A stretch of 64,000 nucleotides of DNA from the NCBI RefSeq assembly GCF_900100845.1, contig NZ_FNFP01000003.1, positions 1-64,000 of the forward strand, read 5' to 3'. This document shows positions 19,290-28,363 of this stretch, piece after piece. Source of the DNA: Natronincola ferrireducens (GTDB lineage Bacteria > Bacillota > Clostridia > Peptostreptococcales > Natronincolaceae). A program made the translations under genes and the position numbers. Each line of letters begins with the position of its first letter. Position 1 is the stretch's first letter. The notes beneath the pieces were generated by a model that was not told the origin of the DNA, searched no databases, and saw nothing but the letters and a program-made list of their open reading frames with translations.

Positions 19290-19326
19290 AATGCAGAGAT
19301 ATTGGGAAAACCAATCCCTCTGCATT
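19290..19326. terminator. hairpin between convergent genes
   Basis: AATGCAGAG (19290-19298) pairs with CTCTGCATT (19318-19326), extended inside by ATTGG/CCAAT. It lies between the dehydrogenase and the convergent Fe-S protein gene and probably terminates both. Confidence 0.7.
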
Positions 19327-19330
19327 TCTT

Positions 19331-20395
19331 TTAGCGTAACCAATCGGGATTTCCAGGTACGAAGGGTCGTTTACCATATTTTTTTCTAAACTCACTAAGC
19401 ACATCTGCTATGAGGGCATCATTGCCTTCAAAAGTATCTATATTTTTAATGGATTCCATTTCTTGGCTAAAGGGACAGCTAGATATACACATACCACAAT
19501 CAGTACCCAAATACCTCCATTTAATATAGCAGGTTTCTTGATCAATAACCCAATTTAAGTTTCCATTAGTTTCTTTTTCTGTTTCATTGGATATGGATTG
19601 AGAAGGACATGTAAGACCACAGTTTTTACAGAGTCTACAAAAATCCTCAAGACCAAAGGAGATGGGGTCATCAATTTCAAGTTCTAAATTTGTAGTCACT
19701 ACCCCAAGTCTAATTCTAGAACCATATTCCTTAGTGGTAAGTATCGTATTTCTACCTATTTCACCTAGACCAGCATCTTTAGCTACTAAAACAGGCATCA
19801 GTAGATAATTGGCATCCATATGATTTCTAGCTTCATAGCCTAGGCTTCGTATGTAATAACTGAGGATCATACCTATTATAGCTGCATCTACATAGCATTT
19901 AGATGTTTCTATGACCTCTGCAATCATAGGGCCCCTATTGATCATATCCTTATCCATTTCAACGGCAAAAACGATACCGTACTTATGATCTAGCTGGACT
20001 TGTTGGCCATAGTCCTCTGCATGTCTACCTCTGTGGGTATAAAAATGATAATCTTTAAGTTCTGTTATTCCTACTAGATTTGCTCCATATTTTTTAGCTA
20101 AACCCTTTATCCGTTTTGTTATAATTTTTGTATTACCTTCAACCTTTTCTGGATTAACAGGACCTTCACATAAATGTTTTATATCTCCTAAAAAGTCAAA
20201 GGCGGCACCGGCCATAGGAGAGTTCAGGGCGTTGTAGGTCATGGTACCTTCACTACAGAGATGGGGTCTTGTTCTTATACTATCATCGATAGCTTTTTTA
20301 TCTGGATTCTTCCTATAGTAATCTTCATAGGCTTTAGTTCCTTTTTCATAGCCTACTCTAGCAAACATTGTATCTCTTTCATCAACTCTTTTCAT
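19331..20395 (-). CDS. reductive dehalogenase-like iron-sulfur protein
   Basis: A 354-residue cytosolic protein with the fold of reductive dehalogenases and epoxyqueuosine reductases. The C-terminal part holds two ferredoxin-like clusters: CRLCKNCGLTCPSQSI (C-x2-C-x2-C-x3-CP) and CGMCISSCPF with a further Cys upstream. Residues about 100-250 (GANLVGITELK, GLGEIGRNTILTTKEYGSRIRL) match the corrinoid-binding catalytic domain of this superfamily. There is no Tat signal and no neighbouring RdhB anchor, so it is not a classical respiratory dehalogenase. The substrate is unknown. The start is supported by AGGGGGG six bases upstream. Confidence 0.82.
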   Translation of the reverse strand: MKRVDERDTMFARVGYEKGTKAYEDYYRKNPDKKAIDDSIRTRPHLCSEGTMTYNALNSPMAGAAFDFLGDIKHLCEGPVNPEKVEGNTKIITKRIKGLAKKYGANLVGITELKDYHFYTHRGRHAEDYGQQVQLDHKYGIVFAVEMDKDMINRGPMIAEVIETSKCYVDAAIIGMILSYYIRSLGYEARNHMDANYLLMPVLVAKDAGLGEIGRNTILTTKEYGSRIRLGVVTTNLELEIDDPISFGLEDFCRLCKNCGLTCPSQSISNETEKETNGNLNWVIDQETCYIKWRYLGTDCGMCISSCPFSQEMESIKNIDTFEGNDALIADVLSEFRKKYGKRPFVPGNPDWLR

Positions 20396-20825
20396 TTATG
20401 TCCCCCCTAAAAATCAAATATCCATAAGTTTAGTATACTATTTAAATAGTAGTATTGCTACATTTAAGAATAAAGGTAACTACAATGATATAATTAAGTT
20501 AATGGATAAAAATATTAAAGAATATCTTTATCAACATAAGATCATAGACATCCCGCTTAGAAAAACGAATGGAGAAATGTTGATTCTATAAGCCTATATC
20601 TACAAACAAGTATATGCTTTTAAAAGTTCTTGCAAAACACTTGTTCGGCACTGATGCCTTTGATATACTGTTCAATAGAGAAAATATTTAATTATAAGGA
20701 TTAGAAGGAAAAAAGTTTTAAATGTTTAATAGATAGTAAAAGACAGGCCATAAGATATGTAGATAGCATATCATTTTATATGATATGATTATAAATGGTA
20801 TTTACAAGAGAAAAGAGGGGCAAAA
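20396..20825. other. intergenic, no gene recognised
   Basis: This spacer lies between divergent genes and must carry promoters for the Fe-S protein and the topoisomerase B gene. No conserved reading frame, RNA or clear repeat was seen. Confidence 0.4.
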
Positions 20826-22805
20826 ATGACTATAAAAAATCAACAGGATTATGGTAACGATAGCTTATCAACCTTAGAAGAAAAGGATAAAGTGCGGCTT
20901 AGACCAGGAGTAATATTCGGGAGTGATGGTATAGAAGGGTGTCGTCATACTCTTGTGGAGATAGTAGCAAATGCTAGAGATGAAGCCCAAGAGGGTTTTG
21001 GAAATTTAATAGAAGTATTCCGTTACAAGGATAAATCCATAGAAGTAAGGGATAGGGGTAGAGGAATCCCTTTGGAGTATAATACAAAGGAAGAAAAGTA
21101 TAATTGGGAGATTGTATTTTCAATCCTTTATGGCGGGGGCAAGTACAATAACAATTCTGGTAGTAATTATCAGTACAGTATTGGCCTAAATGGCCTGGGT
21201 ACTGCAGCTACACAATTTGCATCGGAATATATGGATGTGGAGGTTTATCGAGATGGTCACAAATATCAGCTTCATTTTGAAAAGGGAGATAATATTGGTG
21301 GATTAATCAAGGAAAAATTTGATTATTTACATACTGGCACTATCATTAGATGGAAGCCTGATCTTGATGTTTTCAACGATATTGATATTCCCCTAAGTTT
21401 TTTTAAAGAAACCCTAAAAAGACAGGCCATTGTAAATAAGGGTATTACTTTTAAACTGTATGATGAAGAAACTGAGGAAACCTTTGAGTACTACTATAAA
21501 AATGGCATTATAGACTATGTCAAGGAGGTTAATGGGGACAAGAGTTTTACTGAACCTCAATATTTTGAAATTGAGACAAAGGGTAGGGATCGGGAAGATA
21601 AAGAGGAGTATAAGCTTAAAATTGAAGTGGCCTTTGTCTTCAATAATGAAAATACAGTTCTTGAATATTACCACAACTCTTCCTTTTTAGAGTATGGAGG
21701 ATCTCCCGATAAGGCTGTTGATAGTGCCTTTTCCTCCCAAATCCATAGCTTTATTAAAGACAAAAACAAATATACAAAAAATGAGAAAAGGGTAACCTTT
21801 ACAGATATTAAAGATAGTCTTATTTTAGTTACCAATACATACTCCACCATAACAAGCTATGAGAATCAAACAAAAAAAGCTATTACTAATAAATTTATTC
21901 AAGAAGCCATGACTGCCTTTTTGAAAGAAAAGCTAGAAATCTATTTTATAGAAAATCAAATGGATTTAGAAAAGATTATAGAACAAGTGCTGGTGAATAA
22001 ACGAAGTAGAGAAAAGGCAGAACTCACTAGAATTGATGTTAGGAAAAAATTAAGTAAGGGTGTTGATAATTTTTCCAACAAGGTAAAAAAATTTGTGGAT
22101 TGTAGAACTAAGGATATAACAAAAAGAGAGCTTTTTATTGTGGAGGGAGATTCGGCTTTAGGGTCAACAAAAATGGGAAGAGATGCAGATTTTCAAGCAA
22201 TTATTCCTGTTCGGGGAAAGATATTAAATTGCTTAAAATCCGATTATGAAAAGATATTTAAAAATGATATTATTGTAGATCTTTTGAAGGTATTGGGCTG
22301 TGGTGTTGAAATAAAAAACAAACACAATGATTTAAGCTTTTTTGATATAGAAAAACTTAATTGGAATAAAATCATTATTTGTACAGATGCTGATGTAGAT
22401 GGATTCCAGATTAGGACCTTAATTCTAACTATGCTCTACGTCCTTACTCCCACCTTGATAGAAAAGGGCTATGTATATATTGCAGAATCACCACTGTATG
22501 AGATTACCGATAGCAAGAATAATGTGTTTTTTGCCTATTCTGATGGGGAAAAAAACACAATTATAAAGAAACTAAAGAAAAATTATAAAATTCAAAGATC
22601 AAAGGGACTAGGAGAAAATGAACCTGAAATGATGTGGCAAACCACTATGAATCCAGAAACAAGAAGATTAATTAAAGTCACTCCTGCCGAAGCTCGAACT
22701 ACAAAGGAAGCCTTTGAGTTATTTTTAGGAGATAACTTAGCAGGCAGAAAACAATATATTTCAGAGCATGGATATAAGTACATTGATGAATCTGATGTGA
22801 TTTAA
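20826..22805 (+). CDS. divergent type IIA topoisomerase subunit B (ParE/GyrB-like)
   Basis: A 659-residue ATPase subunit. The GHKL pocket is present but diverged: EIVANARDEA for the usual EIVDNSIDEA, RDRGRGIPLE, and GLNGLGTAATQF for the GxHGVG lid. The Toprim domain keeps FIVEGDSALGS, VRGKILN and CTDADVDGFQIRT, so metal-dependent cleavage should work. SKGLGENEPEMMW matches the conserved lysine loop. It differs enough from gyrase and topoisomerase IV (for example RLRPGVIFGSDG for RKRPGMYIGS) to be a separate clostridial paralogue rather than the housekeeping enzyme. Its presumed partner is at 28661, separated by an unrelated cassette. Confidence 0.88.
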   Translation: MTIKNQQDYGNDSLSTLEEKDKVRLRPGVIFGSDGIEGCRHTLVEIVANARDEAQEGFGNLIEVFRYKDKSIEVRDRGRGIPLEYNTKEEKYNWEIVFSILYGGGKYNNNSGSNYQYSIGLNGLGTAATQFASEYMDVEVYRDGHKYQLHFEKGDNIGGLIKEKFDYLHTGTIIRWKPDLDVFNDIDIPLSFFKETLKRQAIVNKGITFKLYDEETEETFEYYYKNGIIDYVKEVNGDKSFTEPQYFEIETKGRDREDKEEYKLKIEVAFVFNNENTVLEYYHNSSFLEYGGSPDKAVDSAFSSQIHSFIKDKNKYTKNEKRVTFTDIKDSLILVTNTYSTITSYENQTKKAITNKFIQEAMTAFLKEKLEIYFIENQMDLEKIIEQVLVNKRSREKAELTRIDVRKKLSKGVDNFSNKVKKFVDCRTKDITKRELFIVEGDSALGSTKMGRDADFQAIIPVRGKILNCLKSDYEKIFKNDIIVDLLKVLGCGVEIKNKHNDLSFFDIEKLNWNKIIICTDADVDGFQIRTLILTMLYVLTPTLIEKGYVYIAESPLYEITDSKNNVFFAYSDGEKNTIIKKLKKNYKIQRSKGLGENEPEMMWQTTMNPETRRLIKVTPAEARTTKEAFELFLGDNLAGRKQYISEHGYKYIDESDVI

Positions 22806-23242
22806 ATTTTAAGCTTTTATAGGGGTTTGCATTTTTCGGTTGGCAGGTTACATCTGATGGATGTGTAGGGGTTGAAATTCTTTAGATGGTCACTTAAGGT
22901 GTGGATTGGACATTCCTTTAAATTAATAGAATAATACTTTTTATAAAAATAGTTTGTGGTATAATGAAAATAGAATGAATATGTCCTGTGCAATAAGAAT
23001 ACAGGTAGCAGAAGAAATCTCTTTAGAGCATATACAATTATTTGTACAAGATATGAGATATGGATTTTTTAACAAAAGAGTTGTAAAGTTGTAACTCCAG
23101 CTGAAGCCATAAAAATATTGGGGTTAAAACCCTTAACATCTAAAACTAAATTCACATACTAATCATTAACAATAAATTACCAGGAAAAGATTTCTCACCT
23201 GGTAATTTATTATTACTTACTACTTATCATACAAGTAAGGGA
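22806..23242. other. intergenic with promoter, broken small ORF and hairpin
   Basis: An extended -10 promoter (TGG plus TATAAT, 22957-22965) precedes a short frame (ATG at 22981, MSCAIRIQVAEEIS) that stops after 37 codons. It appears to continue after a frame change as VVTPAEAIKILGLKP up to about 23160, possibly a decayed gene of unknown type. A perfect 14-bp hairpin follows at 23171-23211, before the sigma-54 regulator. Confidence 0.4.
23171..23211 (+). terminator. 14-bp hairpin 31 bases before the sigma-54 regulator start
   Basis: AATAAATTACCAGG (23171-23184) pairs perfectly with 23198-23211. It could terminate the transcript starting at about 22972, or act as a leader structure for the regulator gene. 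The following sequence is not a strong T tract. Confidence 0.5.
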
Positions 23243-24649
23243 GTGATTCCTATAGATAAAGCCGACAGTGATTTTCTTTATAATAATATTATTGAGAATA
23301 TTGATATAGGCATTAGAGTGATTGATAAAGATGGGAAAATAGTATATTGCAATGAAAAAGCTGGGGAAATATTTGAAATTCATCCTACCAAAGCAGTTGG
23401 GAAACATTTATTGGATTTACATGATGAATTAGGAGAGTATACAAGCACTCTTTTAAAATGCATGAGAAGTAGAATTAGAATTAAAAATAAGACAAAAGTT
23501 CACTTTAAAAGTAATGGAGAAAGTATATACCTAGTAGTCACAAATATCCCCATTATAGAGAAGGGAAATATTATTGGTGCCATTGAGTATGTTAAGACGA
23601 AAGATTCATTTGGAGATTTATTGGATCGTATAAGCAAAACTGATACAAATAGCTTGGGATCCAAACTCATCAAAGTATTGCCAAGAAATAAGTATTATGG
23701 ATTTGAAGATTTTTTAACAATAGAAAAAGATTTGATTGGATTGTTGGAAAAAGCCAAAAAAATGGCTATTCTAGATTACAATGTACTAATCTATGGAGAA
23801 ACTGGAACAGGCAAAGAGATACTATCCCAGAGCATTCATTTAAACAGCAAAAGAAATCATAATAAATTTGTTGCTCAAAATTGCGCAGCTATACCTGAAA
23901 CCCTATTGGAATCTATTTTCTTTGGAACAGAGGCAGGAAGTTTTACAGGAGCAATAACAAAACCTGGATTATTTGAGGAAGCCAATGGTGGAACTTTACT
24001 GCTTGATGAGTTAAATTCTTTACCTACCTACTTGCAAGCTAAGCTATTAAGAGTATTGGAAGAAAAGAGAATCCGAAGAGTAGGAGGTAAAAATGATATT
24101 GATTTAAATGTAAGAGTTATTTGCACCACAAATGAGAAACCTGAGCAATTAATAAAAGAGGGTAGACTAAGAGAAGATCTTTATTACCGTTTAGGACCAA
24201 TTTATCTAAACATACCTCCCCTAAGGGAAAGAAAATCAGATATAGATTACTTGACTAGAGTTTTTATGAAAAGAGAAAGTAAAGCCCTTAAAGTACTTGA
24301 ACCACAAGTATCTGTTGAAGTGAAGAAAATTTTCAGGGATTATCACTGGCCTGGCAATGTAAGAGAATTGAAAAATGTTATTAGTTTGATACTAATGGAT
24401 GCTTATGGTGCCAAGCAAGTAGAAATAGAACATATTCCAGAGGCTATGTCCAGACAGGTATTGGTTAACTCTGAGATTAACTTTGATTTAAATGAAACAA
24501 CTTATCAGGATAGGATAAATGAGTTTGAAAGAAGGATAATAAAAAAAGCTTTAGAGATTACCAATGGAAATGTAACAGAAGCATCAAAACTATTAGGAGT
24601 TAAGAGACAGACATTACAGTATAAAATTAAAAAGATGTCAATAGAATAA
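23243..24649 (+). CDS. PAS-containing sigma-54-dependent activator (RocR-like)
   Basis: This 468-residue enhancer-binding protein has an N-terminal PAS domain (about 10-115, IDIGIRVIDKDGKIVYCNEK). A central AAA+ domain carries Walker A YGETGTGKE, the sigma-54 contact loop GSFTGA (a GAFTGA variant) and Walker B GGTLLLDELNS. The C-terminal Fis-type helix-turn-helix is EASKLLGVKRQTLQYKIKK. It opens sigma-54 promoters in response to a PAS signal. The start is uncertain: GTG at 23243 lies inside AAGGGAGTG, so true initiation could be a few codons later at a rare start codon. A sigma-54 promoter lies just downstream, ahead of the transporter gene. Confidence 0.92.
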   Translation: MIPIDKADSDFLYNNIIENIDIGIRVIDKDGKIVYCNEKAGEIFEIHPTKAVGKHLLDLHDELGEYTSTLLKCMRSRIRIKNKTKVHFKSNGESIYLVVTNIPIIEKGNIIGAIEYVKTKDSFGDLLDRISKTDTNSLGSKLIKVLPRNKYYGFEDFLTIEKDLIGLLEKAKKMAILDYNVLIYGETGTGKEILSQSIHLNSKRNHNKFVAQNCAAIPETLLESIFFGTEAGSFTGAITKPGLFEEANGGTLLLDELNSLPTYLQAKLLRVLEEKRIRRVGGKNDIDLNVRVICTTNEKPEQLIKEGRLREDLYYRLGPIYLNIPPLRERKSDIDYLTRVFMKRESKALKVLEPQVSVEVKKIFRDYHWPGNVRELKNVISLILMDAYGAKQVEIEHIPEAMSRQVLVNSEINFDLNETTYQDRINEFERRIIKKALEITNGNVTEASKLLGVKRQTLQYKIKKMSIE

Positions 24650-24696
24650 ACGCCAAAATATTAGCAATTGCTAAATATTTGGCGTTTATTCTATTT
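24648..24696 (+). terminator. terminator after the sigma-54 regulator gene
   Basis: AAACGCC (24648-24654) pairs with GGCGTTT (24681-24687), with a longer imperfect stem inside (TTAGCAA/TTGCTAA), followed by ATTCTATTT. It isolates the regulator from the transporter, which has its own promoter. Confidence 0.7.
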
Positions 24697-24746
24697 AAGA
24701 AAGATCTTGTGTTTATAGCATGTTAAAGAAATTAGTTTAAAAAATT

Positions 24747-24760
24747 GACAATATTTTGTC
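24747..24760 (+). promoter_or_regulatory. candidate upstream activator site
   Basis: GACAA-TATT-TTGTC is an inverted repeat about 80-95 bases upstream of the -24/-12 promoter, a usual distance for a sigma-54 activator site. The assignment is inference. Confidence 0.4.
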
Positions 24761-24841
24761 TATTTATTTAAAAATGCAAACACAAATACTCTAAGACACT
24801 GTAAAATGCTAGATTAAAAGGATTGTTCTATTGTGGTATAA

Positions 24842-24857
24842 TGGCATAGTTTTTGCA
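24842..24857 (+). promoter_or_regulatory. sigma-54 (-24/-12) promoter of the transporter gene
   Basis: TGGCATAGTTTTTGCA matches the RpoN consensus TGGCAC-N5-TTGCA, with exactly 12 bases from GG to GC. It lies about 40 bases before the transporter start and about 190 bases after the sigma-54 activator gene. Confidence 0.8.
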
Positions 24858-24893
24858 ATAAAAACAAGTAATTAAAAGATGGGAGGTAATAAT

Positions 24894-26315
24894 ATGAAAG
24901 CAATTAAAAAAATGAGGGAAATAAGGACACCTAAACTGTGGGAAGCCCTTGTTCCAATTTTTGCCATGATGATAATCATCATTGTGGGAATTTTAAAGTA
25001 TGAATTGGAGCCACATATTCCGATTGTTTTAGCCTCTATTATTGCAGCTATAATGGCATATAGGGTAGGACATTCTTGGTCCAGTATTTTAGGTGGTATG
25101 CTGGAAAGTATCCATCGAGCATTAGAAGCACTTATTATTGTCATGATTGTAGGTATGCTTATTGGTACATGGGTATCTGCTGGAACTGTTCCTGCTATGG
25201 TTTACTATGGTCTTGGAATAATATCTCCCAAGTGGTTTCTTCCCACAGGAGCAATTCTTTGTGCAATAGTATCTTTATCAACAGGAAGTTCATGGACTTC
25301 ATCAGGAACAGTAGGTATCGCTCTTATGAGTATCGCTGTTGGACTAGGCATAAATCCTGCATTAGCAGCAGGTATGGTTATTTCTGGAGCATATTTTGGA
25401 GATAAATTGTCTCCGTTGTCTGATAGTACAAACGTCGCCGCAGCAACAGCAGGAGCACCATTATATGAACATGTTGGTTCCATGATGAGAACTACTATAC
25501 CAAGCTTTGCAATAGCCTTAGTGATTTACTCAATTATTGGCATTACAGTTGGTGGGGGGGACTATGATCCAGAAAGAGTAGAATTAATTAGAATGACCAT
25601 ATTGGATAATTTCAATATCAACCTATGGCTTTTAATTCCTCCATTATTTGTTATTTTTGCAGCGATCAAAAAGGTTCCCAGTATACCATCTCTACTATCT
25701 GCAGCTGGTTTAGGTGGATTGTTTGGTATTATATTCCAAGGAAGAAATATTGGAGAAGTCTTGATGAATTTCCATTACGGATTTGAAGCTGACACCGGAG
25801 TTTCTGTAGTAGACAGATTATTGAATCGAGGTGGTGTAGATTCAATGATGTGGACAATATCTTTGATTATTTTTGCGTTAGCATTTGGAGGGATATTGGA
25901 AAGAGGCGGATTTACGAATGTCATCTTAAGCAGATTGGTGAATAGAGTAAAGACTGTTGGAGGTCTTGTCACATTAACAGTTACAACTGGGATATTGAGC
26001 AATTTTATTCTTACAGATCAGTATCTATCAATAATTGTACCTGGAAGAATGTATGTAGGAGCTTTTGATAAACTTAATCTAGATCGCAAATTTTTATCAA
26101 GAACCCTTGAAGATGGTGGTACCATGTGGTCTCCCCTTTGCCCGTGGAATGGTTGTGGGGCCTATCAAGCAGCCACTTTAGGTGTAGCTACCTTCTCTTA
26201 TTTACCTTTTGCTTTTATGAATCTTATAAATCCAATAGTAGCAATAGTATTTGCATATCTTGGAATTTCAGTATTTTATAAAAAAGAACAAAATCCAGAA
26301 GTTGTTAATTCATAA
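24894..26315 (+). CDS. NhaC-family sodium/proton-coupled transporter
   Basis: A 473-residue integral membrane protein with about 11-12 hydrophobic helices, of the NhaC family (Na+/H+ antiporters and related organic-anion or amino-acid exchangers). Family segments are visible: STGSSWTSSGTVG, GAYFGDKLSPLSDSTNVAAA and GGTMWSPLCPWNGCGAYQ. The start at 24894 follows GGGAGGT; the open frame extends five codons further without a better site. It is driven by a sigma-54 promoter, which is unusual for a pure pH-homeostasis antiporter and suggests substrate-induced transport. The nearby amino-acid receptor fits that idea, but the substrate is not established. Confidence 0.9.
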   Translation: MKAIKKMREIRTPKLWEALVPIFAMMIIIIVGILKYELEPHIPIVLASIIAAIMAYRVGHSWSSILGGMLESIHRALEALIIVMIVGMLIGTWVSAGTVPAMVYYGLGIISPKWFLPTGAILCAIVSLSTGSSWTSSGTVGIALMSIAVGLGINPALAAGMVISGAYFGDKLSPLSDSTNVAAATAGAPLYEHVGSMMRTTIPSFAIALVIYSIIGITVGGGDYDPERVELIRMTILDNFNINLWLLIPPLFVIFAAIKKVPSIPSLLSAAGLGGLFGIIFQGRNIGEVLMNFHYGFEADTGVSVVDRLLNRGGVDSMMWTISLIIFALAFGGILERGGFTNVILSRLVNRVKTVGGLVTLTVTTGILSNFILTDQYLSIIVPGRMYVGAFDKLNLDRKFLSRTLEDGGTMWSPLCPWNGCGAYQAATLGVATFSYLPFAFMNLINPIVAIVFAYLGISVFYKKEQNPEVVNS

Positions 26316-26317
26316 AT

Positions 26318-26362
26318 AAATCTCAGGAAAAGCCTCAAAGTAGTTGGGGCTTTTCTAGATTT
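26318..26362 (+). terminator. terminator after the NhaC-type gene
   Basis: AAATCT/AGATTT and AGGAAAAGCC/GGGCTTTTCT form an interrupted stem from 26318 to 26362, with the T-rich right arm providing the release signal. Confidence 0.65.
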
Positions 26363-26410
26363 AAGATATAATGGTTTTAAAGCCTAATATAGATACAGGG
26401 GGTGTGGTAC

Positions 26411-26818
26411 TTGGAGATGATTGACATATCCAAAACAAATCCAAATAATAGAGTCTATAAAGTTATGAGTGTAATTCTAGGAGGAATTTTAATTATTACT
26501 GGTATAGTTAATTTATCAATAATAAATTTGCTTATTGGAATTTTATTATTGTTTTACTCAACCTACAACAAGAAAGTATTCTTATTACCAGATGGTTTGG
26601 TGAGTACATACACTGGCTTTTTATTTAAACAAACCGATAAGTATGACTTAAAAAGTGTTAAAGAAGTTGATATAATTATTCATGGGTCTAAGGGAATTTT
26701 GTTTTTCATGAAAGACGAATTTGCAAGAAAAGTTGAAGTTGACAACAAGCAAATTGATGAAATCAATTTATTTTTGAAAAAACATACAGACATTAAAGTT
26801 AAAATTAAACCACAATAA
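26411..26818 (+). CDS. small two-helix membrane protein with PH-like domain
   Basis: A protein of about 135 residues. Two adjacent hydrophobic helices (VMSVILGGILIITGIVNLS and INLLIGILLLFYS) are followed by a cytosolic beta-rich domain (KKVFLLPDGLVSTYTGFL, YDLKSVKEVDIIIHG, KGILFFMKD) ending in a helix, resembling the bacterial PH-domain layout. The function is unknown. The start is unclear: TTG at 26411 has AGGGGG eight bases upstream, ATG at 26417 is fourteen bases away, and GTG at 26402 lies inside the ribosome site. It is followed after 27 bases by the receptor gene, so the two may form an operon. Confidence 0.7.
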   Translation: MEMIDISKTNPNNRVYKVMSVILGGILIITGIVNLSIINLLIGILLLFYSTYNKKVFLLPDGLVSTYTGFLFKQTDKYDLKSVKEVDIIIHGSKGILFFMKDEFARKVEVDNKQIDEINLFLKKHTDIKVKIKPQ

Positions 26819-26845
26819 TTTTTCAAAAGGTCTTGGAGGGTAAGG

Positions 26846-28363
26846 ATGAAAAGTATAAGAACAAGAATTATTCTTTTGAGTTGTCTAATTTGTATAGGGA
26901 GTATTTTGTGCACAACTTTTATAGGATATTCAATTGTATCAGATAATATAAAAGTTCAAACCTTTGGAAGGTTAGATGAAATATCAAGAAAGCATGCAAA
27001 TGATATAGAAGGTTGGTTTATCCTTCAAACAAGATTAATGGAGGAACTCTACAGTGAGCTTATATACAGAAACTATTATTCTGGGAATGATTCTTTAATC
27101 AACTACTTAGATTTCAAAAACAAGAACAATGCAGATATAATAGAGTACTATATTGCTTATCCAGACAATTCCTTTATAACAGGTGAGGGTTGGTGGATAC
27201 CTGATAAAGATTACAATGTCCAAGAGAGAGAGTGGTACGTAAATGCAGTTGAGAATGATGGAATTTTCTTATCTTCACCATATGTTGATGCTAATCATGG
27301 GGGAATAATTGTTACTTTATCAAGAGCCATATGGCATAAAGAAAAACTAATAGGAGTACTGGGAGCAGATATTGGAATGGAACACTTAGGAAATGTAATG
27401 GATCAATCGCGGCCCATGGAAGGTAGCTATGCTTTTATAGCTGATAATAATGGAAATATCCTTGCTCATCCAAACGACAAATTCCTTTTTTTACCAAATA
27501 AAGGAATGACAAATGTAGATTCTATTTTTATTAATGGGTACGAAGAGGTATTTATTGGTGATAGAAAACTTAACAGGGTTTTAGACTATGATGGCGAAAA
27601 AAGATTTATATCCTACACAAAATTAGGCTTCAGTGGTTGGCATATTGGCTTGGCTATAGAAGAAGATGCCGTAATGAGTCCTTTAAATAGAATAGTGCAA
27701 AACGCTATTTTGTTAACTTTGATATTAACTACAATATCTGTAGGACTTACTTTTGTATTGGGAAATTCAATAGCAAAACCTATAAAAGAAGCAGCGAATT
27801 ATATAGAGACAATGGCAAAGTGGGATATAACTGAAGAACCAAAACAACAATTTAAAAGCAAGAATGATGAAATTGGGACAATGTTTGTATCGTTTCAGCT
27901 TATAGTTGATAGTTTAAGAGAGTTCATAGAGGATTTAAAAACTATTACAGCTAAAGTTTCTATATTTTCCGATGAGTTAGCAATTATTTCTTTAAAGACT
28001 AGTAAAGACATAGACAATATGGCAGAAATAACCCATTCGATTACAGAGATCAAAGGAATTGAAGCAAAGAAAATAGAGGACATCAGTCTTTTACTTAACT
28101 CTTTACAAGAAAAGATAGACCAAGATATACTTTCAAATGTCATAGACGATAAGGGTAGAGAGATAGTGTTTTTACTTGAGGAAATACTAAAACAATATAA
28201 TCACTTAAAGGACTTAAAAGATTTTGAATCTAAAGAAACAGATGGAGTATACTCTTCCATAGAAAAACAAAGGCTTGTGATGGAGGAAATTGCTTCAGCA
28301 AGCCAATGTCTAGCTGAGTTAGGAGAAGAATTAAACTCATATATTTCAAGATTTAAATCCTAA
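26846..28363 (+). CDS. dCache amino-acid receptor with HAMP but no chemotaxis output
   Basis: A 505-residue receptor-like protein. TM1 lies near residues 7-28, a double Cache sensor spans about 35-280, TM2 lies near 288-310, and a HAMP (NSIAKPIKEAANYIETM) follows. The sensor carries the full amino-acid-binding set: Y123, R128, W130 and Y131 (YNVQEREWY), Y146 and D148 (SPYVDANHGG), and D175 (GVLGADIG), with spacing equal to amino-acid chemoreceptors such as PctA. The cytosolic part after HAMP is only about 150 residues of coiled coil and lacks the EAARAGE tip needed to engage CheA. It may signal by another route or be a degenerate receptor. Confidence 0.88.
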   Translation: MKSIRTRIILLSCLICIGSILCTTFIGYSIVSDNIKVQTFGRLDEISRKHANDIEGWFILQTRLMEELYSELIYRNYYSGNDSLINYLDFKNKNNADIIEYYIAYPDNSFITGEGWWIPDKDYNVQEREWYVNAVENDGIFLSSPYVDANHGGIIVTLSRAIWHKEKLIGVLGADIGMEHLGNVMDQSRPMEGSYAFIADNNGNILAHPNDKFLFLPNKGMTNVDSIFINGYEEVFIGDRKLNRVLDYDGEKRFISYTKLGFSGWHIGLAIEEDAVMSPLNRIVQNAILLTLILTTISVGLTFVLGNSIAKPIKEAANYIETMAKWDITEEPKQQFKSKNDEIGTMFVSFQLIVDSLREFIEDLKTITAKVSIFSDELAIISLKTSKDIDNMAEITHSITEIKGIEAKKIEDISLLLNSLQEKIDQDILSNVIDDKGREIVFLLEEILKQYNHLKDLKDFESKETDGVYSSIEKQRLVMEEIASASQCLAELGEELNSYISRFKS

